From G963675935 sp963719005 (lineage in GTDB: Bacteria; Planctomycetota; Planctomycetia; Pirellulales; Thermoguttaceae), in contig CAVRAR010000014.1 of NCBI GenBank assembly GCA_963719005.1, positions 186,001-250,000 on the forward strand: 64,000 nt of DNA, written 5' to 3'. The notes below the pieces were generated by a model. The model saw nothing but the letters and a program-made list of their open reading frames with translations. It did not search any database and was not told the origin of the DNA. The stretch's first letter is position 1. Every line of letters starts with the position of its first letter. This document shows, one piece after another, positions 25,389-34,745 of the stretch. A program made the position numbers and the translations under genes.

Positions 25389-26210
25389 ATGTATGAAGCC
25401 TACTGGCGTCTGACGAAAAAGCCGTTTGAAAACGCCGCCGATCCGCGCTTCTATTATCCGGCCGAATCGCACCAGGCAGCGCTGCTGAAGTTGCGATACG
25501 CCATCGAGAACCGTCGCGGCGCCGCGCTATTGGCCGGCCCGTCGGGCTCGGGCAAAACCATGCTGACCACCATGCTGCGCGGCATGTTGACCGCGCAGTG
25601 TGCGCCGTTCGTGCACCTGGTTTTTCCGCAGATGTCGTCGGCCGATCTGCTGGCCTACCTCGCCGATGAATTGGACGGCCCCGGACAACCCCACGAGACT
25701 CCCGACGTGCAGACGAGCGTTCGCCGCATCGAACGATTCCTCACGGCCAACTCGGCCAAGGGCCAGCACGCGATCGTCGTGGTCGATGAAGGCCAGCTTC
25801 TCGAAGGCGAGCATTCGCTTGAAGCCCTGCGGCTCCTGCTGAATTTCGAGCCGAACGGCGAGCCCGCGCTGACGCTGCTGCTGGTGGGGCAAACCTCGAT
25901 CCTGCCTACCGTCAACCGGATTCCGCAGTGGGAGGAACGGTTCGGCGTGAAATGTCTGTTGCGGGCGTTCAACGAGGCGGAGACGGCCGCTTACGTCGAG
26001 CATCGGCTGCGGGTGGCCGGCTCGCCGCGATCGATCGTCGAGCCCGACGCCTTGGCCACGCTGCAAGAACTCACCGGCGGCATCCCCCGCCGCATCAACC
26101 GCCTCTGCGACCTGGCCCTGTTGGTCGGTTACGCCGAAGAGCAGAAGATGCTCACCGCCAGCCACTTCGAGTCGGTCTGCCACGAGTTGGTGGCGATGAC
26201 GGCGGAGTAG
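25389..26210 (+). CDS. ExeA/GspA-like AAA ATPase
   Basis: A 273-residue ATPase starting 'MYEAYWRLTKKPFENAADPR', the typical ExeA/GspA N-terminus. Walker A GPSGSGKT is at about 50-57, Walker B 'HAIVVVDEGQLL' near 132-143, and the lid domain has 'LTGGIPRRINRLCDLAL'. In planctomycetes and some proteobacteria such proteins occur in exopolysaccharide or type II secretion clusters. Here it follows the CpsD-like protein, separated by the 79-bp palindrome. Confidence 0.87.
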   Translation: MYEAYWRLTKKPFENAADPRFYYPAESHQAALLKLRYAIENRRGAALLAGPSGSGKTMLTTMLRGMLTAQCAPFVHLVFPQMSSADLLAYLADELDGPGQPHETPDVQTSVRRIERFLTANSAKGQHAIVVVDEGQLLEGEHSLEALRLLLNFEPNGEPALTLLLVGQTSILPTVNRIPQWEERFGVKCLLRAFNEAETAAYVEHRLRVAGSPRSIVEPDALATLQELTGGIPRRINRLCDLALLVGYAEEQKMLTASHFESVCHELVAMTAE

Positions 26211-26230
26211 GGTGAGCGTTCATGCCTCCC

Positions 26231-26309
26231 GTAGACGCGGCGTCTCGCCGCGTTCTTGGTGCCAGTGAGGTCCGCACGCCGAGGCAAAGCGGCGAGACGC
26301 CGCTTCTAC
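26231..26309. repeat. Palindrome GTAGACGCGGCGTCTCGCCGC
   Basis: Arms at 26231-26251 and 26289-26309 enclose a 37-bp loop between two genes on the same strand. A similar theme (GCGAGACGCCGC) recurs at 37098-37187. Confidence 0.8.
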
Positions 26310-26394
26310 AGCCGCCGACTCGTGAACGGCTGCGGAATAAGCGGCCAGTCCCGCTTGCTAGTTGGCGGCTATACTTGTCATAGGAGAAGCCGAC

Positions 26395-26877
26395 ATGAGC
26401 GTCCGCGCCCTTCTTACCGCAGCCGTCCTACTGTTGCTTGCGATGGCCTGCTGCTTTCCCCTGGCAATCCACCAGACGGCGCCAGAATCGGCGGGGAACC
26501 CCAGTGCCATTAGCAACCATGCGGAAACTGAGACGACAGCCACGCTCTACAGCAAACTGACGGAACACGTCACGGCGACCATCGACTCCGTTGACGAGAC
26601 TACAGACCAGTTGTACGAGAGAATCGGCAGGCATTCGCGAACATCCCGTCTTTGCCGGGAGGTTCGTCAGAAGGTACTGGCAGCGATGCGTCGTGAAGCG
26701 GAGATGGCGGCACGGTGGCGAGTCACGCTGCGGAAAATGACCGACGGCGACTACCCGTATGCGCAAGCCGTGGTCGAGAGTAAGAAGATCGACGCCGAAA
26801 GCGACGCATTCCTGGCAGAGCTGAGAGCGATGGTTAAAGAAATGCAGCGAATCCCAGGGTGTCACTGCGGCGGTTGA
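26395..26877 (+). CDS. Hypothetical exported protein
   Basis: A 160-residue protein from the ATG at 26395 (MSVRALLTAAVLLLLAMACC), preceded by AGGAGA. The N-terminal hydrophobic segment ends in Cys-Cys, so it could be a lipoprotein, although the lipobox is not canonical. The rest is helical and charged ('VDETTDQLYERIGRHSRTSR'). No family is recognised. The C-terminus is CHCGG. Confidence 0.6.
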   Translation: MSVRALLTAAVLLLLAMACCFPLAIHQTAPESAGNPSAISNHAETETTATLYSKLTEHVTATIDSVDETTDQLYERIGRHSRTSRLCREVRQKVLAAMRREAEMAARWRVTLRKMTDGDYPYAQAVVESKKIDAESDAFLAELRAMVKEMQRIPGCHCGG

Positions 26878-26962
26878 CACTGCGAAAGAACACGCGAGAT
26901 CGAACTGCTTGCCGGGGCGATGTCAACCTGCAAGAGAAGCGGATCGGCTCTTCGTCCCAGTT

Positions 26963-27129
26963 AGAGGCTATCCGAGAAGTATGTGCAATTAGTCCCCTCT
27001 CCCTCTGGGAGAGGGCTAGGGTGAGGGCAGACCGGCGAAAAAACTCCGACGTTTGTCGGTGCAACTCCACGCTGCCCTCACCCCTGCCCCTCTCCCAAAG
27101 GGAGAGGGGAGACTTCTCGGATAGCCTCT
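26963..27129. repeat. Nested 167-bp inverted repeat
   Basis: Perfect outer arms AGAGGCTATCCGAGAAGT (26963-26980) and their complement (27112-27129) enclose a second inverted pair of GGGAGAGGG/CCCTCTCCC arms with GTGAGGGCAG/CTGCCCTCAC. The right end touches the stop codon of the GH92 fusion gene. Confidence 0.85.
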
Positions 27130-30100
27130 TACTTTCCAACGCCCCACTCCTTATTTGGCGTCGGTCCCATGCGATAAACGATCGTTCCGCCGTCCTTCAG
27201 TTCGCTGTAGGGCAGGAAAGGCTGCGTCCAATCCTTGCCGTTGAGTGTGACCGACTGGATGTAGATGTTCTTCTCCGAAAGACTCCCGGCAATCGTGGTG
27301 AAGGTCTTTCCGTTGGAAAGATGCATTTCGGCCTTCTTCACCATCGGACTTCCGATGACGTAATAATCGCTGCCAGGGCAGACGGGATAAAACCCGAGGG
27401 CGGTGAAAATGTACCACGCCGACATCTGCCCGCAGTCGTCGTTGCCGCTTAGCGAGTTCGGTTTGTTGCCGTATTGATGTCGCACGACCTGGTGCAGCCG
27501 CTCGGCCGCCTTCCAGTTCTGGCCGGCGTAGGAGTACAGATAGATGATGTGGTGGCTCGGCTCGTTGCCGTGCCAGTAGTCGCCGATCACGCCGTACATC
27601 TCTTCGTCCCGAACGTTCTCCGGCTTGCCGATGCCGAAAAGCTCGTCGAGCTTCTTCGTGAAATTCTCCTTGCCGCCGTGCAAGGCGATCAAGCCCGGCA
27701 CGTCCTGCGGAACGTACCACGAGTATTGCCAACTGGTGCCTTCGGTGATGTCGACGTGGGCGTGCGGATCGAAAGGAGTCCGCCACTTGCCGTCGTGATC
27801 CTTGCCGCGCATGAAGTGGGTCGAGGGATCGAAAATGTTCTTGTAGCTGGCCGCCCGATGCATGAAATGCTCGTAGTCGGCCGTTTTGCCGAGCGATTTG
27901 GCCATCTGCGCGATGCACCAATCGTCGTAGCCGTATTCGAGCGTCTTCGAGACCGCCTCGCTCTCCCAATCGCACGGCACCCAGCCCAAGCGGTCGTAGT
28001 CGGGCAGGCTGTCGTAGTCGGGATTCATGGCCGTGGTCTTGATCGCATCGTACGCCCGAGCAGCGTCGAAGCCCTTGACGCCTTTGAAGTAGGCATCGAC
28101 GATCACCGGCACGGCGTGGTAGCCGATCATGCACCAGGTTTCGTTCGCCTGCAACGACCAGATCGGCAGCAAACGATCGGTGCTCTGGTCGTAATGGGCC
28201 AGCATCGAGTTGATCATGTCGGCGTCGCGATCGGCCTGAATCAAGGCGTAGAGCGGATGGGCCGCCCGAAAGGTGTCCCACAGCGAGAAGATCGCGTAAT
28301 TATCGAATGCCCGGGCCTTGTGGATGTTCTGATCCAGCCCGCGATATTCGCCGGTCACGTCTTCGTAGAGGTTCGGCGTGGTGAAGGCGTGGTACATGGC
28401 GGTGTAGAAGGTTTCCTTCTCCTCCTGCGTCCCTTCGATCTGGATTTTGCTTAATTCGTGGTCCCATTTTTTGCGGGTTTCGGCGCGAACCCGGTTGAAA
28501 TCCCAATGCGGCAGATCGGCATCGAGATTCTTGAGGGCGTTTTCCGCGCTGACGGCCGAGACGGCGATCTTCACGAGAATCGTCTCGTCCTTCTTGGTGC
28601 TATATTCGGCCAGGACTCGCAGATTCGCCCCCGCCGCCTCCAGCCGGCTCTGGAAACGGACGGCACCCCCTTCGATTTCCGACCGGCTGCGGAAGCGGTC
28701 GCCGCTGTACATCACCGGCTTGCCGTCGCTGATGATCTTGTAGCGGTCGAACGGGCGGGAATAACGGGCGGCGAAGTAGAGATAGCGTTCCTTCGCCCAG
28801 CCGTGCAGAAGATGGAAGCCGGTCACCGTCGAATTGTCCTCGATGCGAACGTGCGACCAGACGACGTCCCAGTGCAGCACGTGTTTCAGATCGGTGAGAA
28901 CCCACGCCCGCCGGCTCTCGGGAAAGGTGATCCGCATCATCGCGGCCCGCTCGGAGGCGGTCAGTTCGGCCCAGGTGTTGTAATCTCGCAGCTTGATCTT
29001 GTAATAGCCCGCCGACGCGGTTTCCTCGTCGTGCGAGATGGCCGACTGGTAGCCGGATCGCGGCTTGTCGGCCGCGCCGGGGTCGAATTTCGGCTCGCCC
29101 GTGCCGGGGACGAAGAGAAAATCGCCCAAGTCCCACCAACCGGTGCCACTCAGATGCGTCATGCTGAAGCCGTGGATCATCGGATCGGTATGATCGTAGC
29201 CGCAGAACTTTTGCCCGTTGGTATCCGGCCCCGGCTGAACCATTCCGAACGGCGCGGTCGGCCCCGGATAGGTGTTGCCCTCCCCCTGCGTTCCGACCAG
29301 CGGGCGGATGTAATCGGAAAGCGGCCGATCGTTCGCAGCCGTAGTAGGCACACGCCGTGTGCCGTTGTCGGGTTCGCGAGATGGCTCCGTTGACTCGTCG
29401 GACGGCACACGGCGTGTGCCTATTACGCGATCCCCCTTCTTCGTCTCGTTCGATCCTTTGCGGAGATGCTTGATGAAGAACGCCTCGATCAGCCGCACGT
29501 TCTCGGGGCTGGTGAATCCCGGCCCGCCGTGGCCGTTCCCCTTGACGACTTGCAGCGTGACCTCGACGCCGGCCTTCTTCAGCGCTGCGGCCAAAAGCTC
29601 GCTCTGCCGCAGCGGCACGATGTCGTCCTTGTCGCCGTGCATGATGAGGAACGGGGCGGCATTCTTATCGACGTACGTCAACGGGCTGGCCCTTCGGGCT
29701 TTCTCTTTGTTCTCCTGCGCCGGCCCGCCGATCAGCAGGGCTACCGGCGAGCCGGGCGGGTCGCCTTCCACGCCCATCGTCGTCAGCTCCGTCGGCCCGA
29801 ACCAGTCCAAAACGCACTGCACGCGGCTCGACTGGTCGAGATGGCCGCCGCGCCGGTCCCACTCCTTCACGCCGGCCGTCGTGCCGAGCAGGGCGACCAG
29901 ATGACCGCCGGCCGATGCACCCCAGACGCCGATGTGGTCGGGATCGAGATGGTACTTGTCGGCATTCGCCCGCAGCCAACGGATGGCCGCCTTGCAGTCC
30001 TCGATTTGGACGGGAAACACCGCGTGTTGGCTCAAGCGATAGTTGATGCTCGCCACCGCGCAGCCCTCCGCGGTGAACGGCACGGCCGGGCAATCGTCTT

Positions 30101-30347
30101 TGTTGCCCGCCATCCACGCCCCGCCATGAATCCAAACGACCACCGGCAGCCGGCCCTCAGCCTTTTCCGGCAAGTACAGATCCAGACGATTGCGTTCGTG
30201 CCCTCCCGCGACGTATTGGAGATCGCGCAGGAGTTTCACTCCCTTGGGCAGCTTCGGCGTCGGTCTCGACTCTCCCCGCGCCTCCGCTCCAGTCACCCAA
30301 CCAAGCACCGTGGCCAAAACGATCGCCGAAATCCACGTTCTTCTCAT
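27129..30347 (-). CDS. Esterase fused to GH92 alpha-mannosidase
   Basis: A 1072-residue secreted product. Signal peptide residues are about 1-24 (MRRTWISAIVLATVLGWVTG). Residues of about 30-300 form an alpha/beta hydrolase of the BD-FAE type: oxyanion 'VVVWIHGGAWMAG', nucleophile elbow GASAGG, and 'APFLIMHGDKDDIVP'. The linker (about 307-340, GTRRVP...GTRRVP) is encoded by an 86-bp palindrome. From about 345 on is a GH92 enzyme: 'YIRPLVGTQGEGNTYPGP', 'HGNEPSHHIIYLY' with the likely acid Glu, and 'GNDDCGQMSAWY' with the likely base Asp. GH92 cleaves alpha-mannosides; the esterase may deacylate glycans. The fusion may be real or created by the repeat. Confidence 0.88.
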   Translation of the reverse strand: MRRTWISAIVLATVLGWVTGAEARGESRPTPKLPKGVKLLRDLQYVAGGHERNRLDLYLPEKAEGRLPVVVWIHGGAWMAGNKDDCPAVPFTAEGCAVASINYRLSQHAVFPVQIEDCKAAIRWLRANADKYHLDPDHIGVWGASAGGHLVALLGTTAGVKEWDRRGGHLDQSSRVQCVLDWFGPTELTTMGVEGDPPGSPVALLIGGPAQENKEKARRASPLTYVDKNAAPFLIMHGDKDDIVPLRQSELLAAALKKAGVEVTLQVVKGNGHGGPGFTSPENVRLIEAFFIKHLRKGSNETKKGDRVIGTRRVPSDESTEPSREPDNGTRRVPTTAANDRPLSDYIRPLVGTQGEGNTYPGPTAPFGMVQPGPDTNGQKFCGYDHTDPMIHGFSMTHLSGTGWWDLGDFLFVPGTGEPKFDPGAADKPRSGYQSAISHDEETASAGYYKIKLRDYNTWAELTASERAAMMRITFPESRRAWVLTDLKHVLHWDVVWSHVRIEDNSTVTGFHLLHGWAKERYLYFAARYSRPFDRYKIISDGKPVMYSGDRFRSRSEIEGGAVRFQSRLEAAGANLRVLAEYSTKKDETILVKIAVSAVSAENALKNLDADLPHWDFNRVRAETRKKWDHELSKIQIEGTQEEKETFYTAMYHAFTTPNLYEDVTGEYRGLDQNIHKARAFDNYAIFSLWDTFRAAHPLYALIQADRDADMINSMLAHYDQSTDRLLPIWSLQANETWCMIGYHAVPVIVDAYFKGVKGFDAARAYDAIKTTAMNPDYDSLPDYDRLGWVPCDWESEAVSKTLEYGYDDWCIAQMAKSLGKTADYEHFMHRAASYKNIFDPSTHFMRGKDHDGKWRTPFDPHAHVDITEGTSWQYSWYVPQDVPGLIALHGGKENFTKKLDELFGIGKPENVRDEEMYGVIGDYWHGNEPSHHIIYLYSYAGQNWKAAERLHQVVRHQYGNKPNSLSGNDDCGQMSAWYIFTALGFYPVCPGSDYYVIGSPMVKKAEMHLSNGKTFTTIAGSLSEKNIYIQSVTLNGKDWTQPFLPYSELKDGGTIVYRMGPTPNKEWGVGK
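29341..29426. repeat. Palindrome encoding the linker between two enzyme domains
   Basis: GTAGTAGGCACACGCCGTGT... (29341-29365) and ...GGCGTGTGCCTATTAC (29402-29426). Each arm contains the self-complementary core GGCACACGCCGTGTGCC. Read on the minus strand it gives the repeated peptide GTRRVP at both ends of the linker. Confidence 0.85.
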
Positions 30348-30462
30348 GTGCCACCTCGTCACAATGTTTCTCCAGCAGGGACCGTTGTGTTGAACCTTCC
30401 AAGTAGACCGTCACCATGATACTCGCCGCCAGCCCGGCACGCCAGCGCAGCCCTTGCCGTGG

Positions 30463-31260
30463 TCAGCGAGCTTGCAGGTGGTCCAAGAAGACGATGCCGC
30501 CGCGGTTTGGACCGCCCCAGGATATCAGTCGCAGTACGACGGTCCCTCGGATATCGCCCACCTGGTAATCAAAATCCCTGCTGGAGCTAACCGGGATGCT
30601 GTCATCTGTCGAACCGCTTCCTAGGCCAGACGAACCGTGACCATGAATATAAGCGCCAAGTTCGCGCAACCGTCCCTCGATCTTGCATTCCATCGTATCG
30701 AGGAAGTCGTCGGGTATCCGTGATCCTGGCTTGACTTGCCAAGACCAGCCGGTTTCGGCAGAGTCGAATGAACCGCCGGTGCCGCCGCCCGACGACACGA
30801 CTTGAACGCCGGGCAAATAGTTGGAAAGGTCAGCCTGCATCAGAGAGTTGATCTTGTCGCCCAAAGCTGCCCGCTGTTGCAATTGACTCAATAATTGATG
30901 ACTCCAAGCGATGCCGGCAACTAGGAAAGCGGCGAGAGTAACGATTGACACCAGCGTTAGCAGGGTGAACTGAAAACGCTTGGTCGGCCGACAGTCATCC
31001 AAATCAGGCGGCGACTGTGAGGTTGTCTGCTTCTGACGTTCGCCGACGCGGCAACAGAAATATGAAACGATGAAGATGGCGAAAGCGGTGACGTACCAAC
31101 GAAACGGGTTCGGCGGCACGGTGATCAGCGCGGCGAGGAAGGAGACCACCAAAATGGACAACGGCGCAACGGTCTTGTTCCGTCGGCCGGCGGCAGTCTC
31201 TCGGGCAGCACACCCCTCGAAACCGACGCTTCCGCTTTGCGGCAGGTTGTTTTCGGCCAC
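30463..31260 (-). CDS. Hypothetical membrane protein
   Basis: A 265-residue protein with three likely membrane helices (about 33-52, 55-72 and 98-120) followed by an extracytoplasmic domain rich in Gly/Ser ('VVSSGGGTGGSFDSAETGW') that ends 'GGIVFLDHLQAR'. No family is recognised. The start ATG is at 31260. It has no operon partner. Confidence 0.6.
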   Translation of the reverse strand: MAENNLPQSGSVGFEGCAARETAAGRRNKTVAPLSILVVSFLAALITVPPNPFRWYVTAFAIFIVSYFCCRVGERQKQTTSQSPPDLDDCRPTKRFQFTLLTLVSIVTLAAFLVAGIAWSHQLLSQLQQRAALGDKINSLMQADLSNYLPGVQVVSSGGGTGGSFDSAETGWSWQVKPGSRIPDDFLDTMECKIEGRLRELGAYIHGHGSSGLGSGSTDDSIPVSSSRDFDYQVGDIRGTVVLRLISWGGPNRGGIVFLDHLQAR

Positions 31261-31433
31261 GTTCGACTCCTTTCAACGGTTGTATTCGGTTTCCGGCAGA
31301 AGGACGAATCGCTTGCCTTCGACGTCGATTCTCTGTCGTCGGCTCATGCAGTCACAAATTGTGACCGCATGGTTTGGAGTTCCTCAGAGGCAAGCCGGAA
31401 CATAAAACCCACCAGAAACTGGCCGTCATTGCG

Positions 31434-34379
31434 TCATTCCGCTTGCACACAATCCTCCGTGACCAACCGATCCGGATAGGGATAATCGGGTGGCACGCCG
31501 GGCGGCGTGACGGGCCTGCCGGCCTCGATGCGGGCGGCTACGTCGAGATTCAGTTCCAAGAGTTGCGACAAAATATCCTTGCGAGGCGAAAAGCCGTAGG
31601 CGTCCAAGACCGCGGCGTCCAGCGCGGCGTGAGCGTCCTTCAATGGATTCTTCCCGGGCAATTCGAGCGTGCGGTACACGGCCCGTAGGCCGCCGTGAAC
31701 CCGTTTGAGTGCTTCGTCGCGTACCCGTCGCACTTCCCGTGCCGCCACCGCCACCGCGCTGATTTGCTTCACTTTCGGTTTCTGTGGCCAAGGAAACGTG
31801 TCGAAAACTTCACGGACCGAATAGCGAATATCAGTTTCTACTTTGAGGCGTGACGACTTACGAAACCACTCAAAGTGAGCCTCGGCTTGTAGCACGCCGA
31901 AGGAGTAATCATCGTCAAACGCGAATACTTGGATAAGGTCGCTCGGACAAATCCCCCCGGACACGAACGCCATCACCGGGCGACGCGTGACGCGTGAACA
32001 ACCAATGTAACGCGACAGGTTGCACAGGGCAGAGTTGAGTTCGTCACGACGGTTCCAAAACTGCCACCAGCGTTCTAGGTGCTCCTTCCTCGCATCCTCC
32101 ATGTCACTCTTCTTTTCTATGGTCACTTCGTGTTTTCTTTGTACGCTGGGCAACACCTTTCTCTTACAGTAATCAAATGCTTTGGAAGATGCTGCCGCGT
32201 CGATCATGTTCATGTCGCGGAAATCAATTGCCCAGCGAGTGATTCGGAAATCGCTTAGAAGTTCACGTCCTGTTAGGTATGGAACAACAACCGAAGCCGA
32301 ATCACGAGCAAGAACCATGGCCGTGGTCTTGTCGATAAGGAAACCCCGATAACCAGGAATTTTGCCCTGGTAACATCGCTTTGGAATCTTGTTACACTCC
32401 AAAACACGTTTCTTGCTCACGTCAATGTCATCTGATAAAGCCGAATTTATGTACCCGCAATCGCGATAAGCCAATTCGTAGGACTTTTCCTTCCTGATCG
32501 CACGGCGTTTTCCTGGCGTCGCAACGGCCATCCGGCCGCGCTTTCTCGGCGACCCATCCAGCAACGGCAACGAAGGATCGGTTGTGTACCAAAGCCGCCG
32601 TTTGGCGGGCAAGACCTTCTCGTTGTGCGTCTTGACCCAATCGACAATCGAAACATGAACGTTCGCTTCTCCCGACCAAGGCTGGTTGTCGACTGCCTCA
32701 ACGATCGTTCCGGTCTTCACGATGTGATCAAGCCCGCCGACGCGTGACTGGTTATTGCGTACATTTTGCGTGCCGACCAACCCGGCGCGGCCCGAAACCG
32801 GGTCTTCGGTCGTGCAAGTGGGCAAGTGATCGTGCGCCTTGCGGAACCAGTAGACGCAGTAGTCGGCCATGCCGGGCACGTCGGGGTACGCGCGGCGAAT
32901 CGCGTTGACGTAGTCCGGCCCGCGTTCCGGCTTGAGCCGCTTCGCTCCCAAGAACGGCGGATTGCCAATGATCACGTCCACCTTAGGCCATTGCGTGGGA
33001 TTACCGGCCTCGTCGATCAGCGCGTCGCACGTCCGAAAGTTTGCGTCCAGGTTGTCGAGCGGCAGCGCTGGCTCGGTGATATGCAACTCGTCGATCGCGA
33101 GTTTTCGGGCAATCATCATCGTTACTTTTGCCAACTCGACCGCGAAGGGAATAATGTCCATGCCGAAAAAGTTCGATGCGGTAACGAAGTAGCCGAACGC
33201 CAGTTGTTCCGCGGATAACTTTTTTGAGGTCTGGCTGATGCGATCGAGGACGTGTGCCTCCAGTCGCTTCATTTCACGATAGGCGATGTAAAGGAAGTTG
33301 CCGGAGCCACACGCGGGGTCGAGCACTCTGAATTCATGCATCCGCTGCAAGAGATCGCGGAGCCCAGCCAACGTTTTCGCTTCGGCGATCCTTTCGCGCC
33401 ACGGTTCGACGATCGTGGGGCCGACGATCTTCATGATGTCGACCGGACTGGTGAAGTGGGCGCCGTAGGCGTGTCGCTCGGGCTTGCCGGTCGAATGCTC
33501 GAAAAGCGTGCCGAAGATTTCCGGCCGCACCCTCGACCAATCCGACCTTGCGGCCTGTTTGAGTTGTGCCAGTTCGTCCGGGTAGAGCTCGATTCGGGCA
33601 GGCTCGGCAAACAAACCGCCGTTGAAGTAATTGACCCCGTGGAATCGGCCGCCCGAGGTGCCGCCTCGCGTGTTCATGGCGGTGAACAGTCCGCCCAACA
33701 GATCGAAGCTGTCTCTGGGGCTCCTGCAGTCGTCCAGCAGTTGGTTTACGAAGTACTTCTCAAGCAGTCCGATGCTCTGGGCAAACATCGCTACCAGCAT
33801 TTGGAGCGTGAATCGTTGTGCCAGTGTTCGGTCCAACTTGCGGGCAATTAGCTTGTTGAAACACGTCGCCAGCCGATCCGCCGCTTGGCGGGTGACTTCC
33901 TGCTGATCGTTGCCAAAGGTGGGTTTCTCGCGGTTCGGGAAAAGAAACGCCAGTGGCCCCCAGCGTTTCGGCAATTCCTCGACGCAAACCTGATCGACGG
34001 GCGTATCCATCTGGGTCTCGAAGTCGTAGACCCAGAATTCGTCGAAATTGCAGAGGATGACGTATCGCGGCCGGCCGGGCACCAGGCGCGTCCAATAGTC
34101 GAACGCCTGGCGGTAGTGACGGCGGAGGTCTTCGCCGCGGCGTTTCATCTCGATCAGCACGACCGGCTTCCAAACCAGGTCGGCGAAGGCGGTGCCGCCG
34201 TTGTCGGCTTTCTTGATGCGTTCTTCGCAGCGGGCCCCGGCTTCTTGCACTCCTTTGAGGCCGAAAGCGCTAAAGAGGCGATCGAGAAAGATCTGAGCCT
34301 CGCCCTTCTCGTCGCCCTTGATGTATTGCCTGGCCCAGGCGGCAAACTCGGCGAGTCGCTGTTGGCGTTCTTCGTGCAT
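31434..34379 (-). CDS. Type IIL (MmeI-like) restriction-modification enzyme
   Basis: A 981-residue single-chain enzyme that would methylate one strand of its site and cut at a distance. The nuclease motif is D67-x9-E77-x-K79 (IEMKRRG), as in MmeI. A helical connector follows. The N6-adenine methyltransferase has SAM motif I 'VLDPACGSGNF' (352-362) and catalytic NPPF at 473-476. The region 'ALPLDNLDANFRTCDALID' is typical. The target-recognition and C-terminal parts follow ('YLTGRELLSDFRITRWAIDF'). The length is close to MmeI (919). Such enzymes need no partner gene. Codon use is slightly more AT-rich in the TRD part (32100-32500), in line with domain exchange. No other defence gene adjoins. 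Confidence 0.9.
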   Translation of the reverse strand: MHEERQQRLAEFAAWARQYIKGDEKGEAQIFLDRLFSAFGLKGVQEAGARCEERIKKADNGGTAFADLVWKPVVLIEMKRRGEDLRRHYRQAFDYWTRLVPGRPRYVILCNFDEFWVYDFETQMDTPVDQVCVEELPKRWGPLAFLFPNREKPTFGNDQQEVTRQAADRLATCFNKLIARKLDRTLAQRFTLQMLVAMFAQSIGLLEKYFVNQLLDDCRSPRDSFDLLGGLFTAMNTRGGTSGGRFHGVNYFNGGLFAEPARIELYPDELAQLKQAARSDWSRVRPEIFGTLFEHSTGKPERHAYGAHFTSPVDIMKIVGPTIVEPWRERIAEAKTLAGLRDLLQRMHEFRVLDPACGSGNFLYIAYREMKRLEAHVLDRISQTSKKLSAEQLAFGYFVTASNFFGMDIIPFAVELAKVTMMIARKLAIDELHITEPALPLDNLDANFRTCDALIDEAGNPTQWPKVDVIIGNPPFLGAKRLKPERGPDYVNAIRRAYPDVPGMADYCVYWFRKAHDHLPTCTTEDPVSGRAGLVGTQNVRNNQSRVGGLDHIVKTGTIVEAVDNQPWSGEANVHVSIVDWVKTHNEKVLPAKRRLWYTTDPSLPLLDGSPRKRGRMAVATPGKRRAIRKEKSYELAYRDCGYINSALSDDIDVSKKRVLECNKIPKRCYQGKIPGYRGFLIDKTTAMVLARDSASVVVPYLTGRELLSDFRITRWAIDFRDMNMIDAAASSKAFDYCKRKVLPSVQRKHEVTIEKKSDMEDARKEHLERWWQFWNRRDELNSALCNLSRYIGCSRVTRRPVMAFVSGGICPSDLIQVFAFDDDYSFGVLQAEAHFEWFRKSSRLKVETDIRYSVREVFDTFPWPQKPKVKQISAVAVAAREVRRVRDEALKRVHGGLRAVYRTLELPGKNPLKDAHAALDAAVLDAYGFSPRKDILSQLLELNLDVAARIEAGRPVTPPGVPPDYPYPDRLVTEDCVQAE

Positions 34380-34745
34380 TTTATGTCAATCGGCGCTGGT
34401 GGTCTTCGCCCTCATTGGACACGATTCTTGGGTTTTCGCCAAGCTACCCCTGACGGCCTTTAAGGGTGATCGGTTTGCGCGAGCCGGCAAAGTGACAGTC
34501 CGGTTATGGCATTCTCTGACCGGTGCGGATCATGTTGCGCGCGTGCGCAAGATCATGGCTCGGGCGACGCCCTATTGTATCAATTCCGACGTGGTTGCGC
34601 AATCGTCGCCCCCGATGCGAAACCCCGTTGGGGTTTATGGCGGTTTGCGCCATTGTAGCCCAGGGTAGCCGCTGCGCGGCAACCCTGGGCTACCCTACGG
34701 AAGCCCTTCGGGCTAACACAACGCTGCTTTCTCTCGCGTCTCTCG
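34380..34745. other. Intergenic region with two small hairpins
   Basis: A 366-bp gap between minus-strand genes. It holds GAAACCCCGTTGGGGTTT (about 34619-34636) and GTAGCCCAGGGT...ACCCTGGGCTAC (34655-34693). No ORF with family similarity is seen. Confidence 0.6.
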
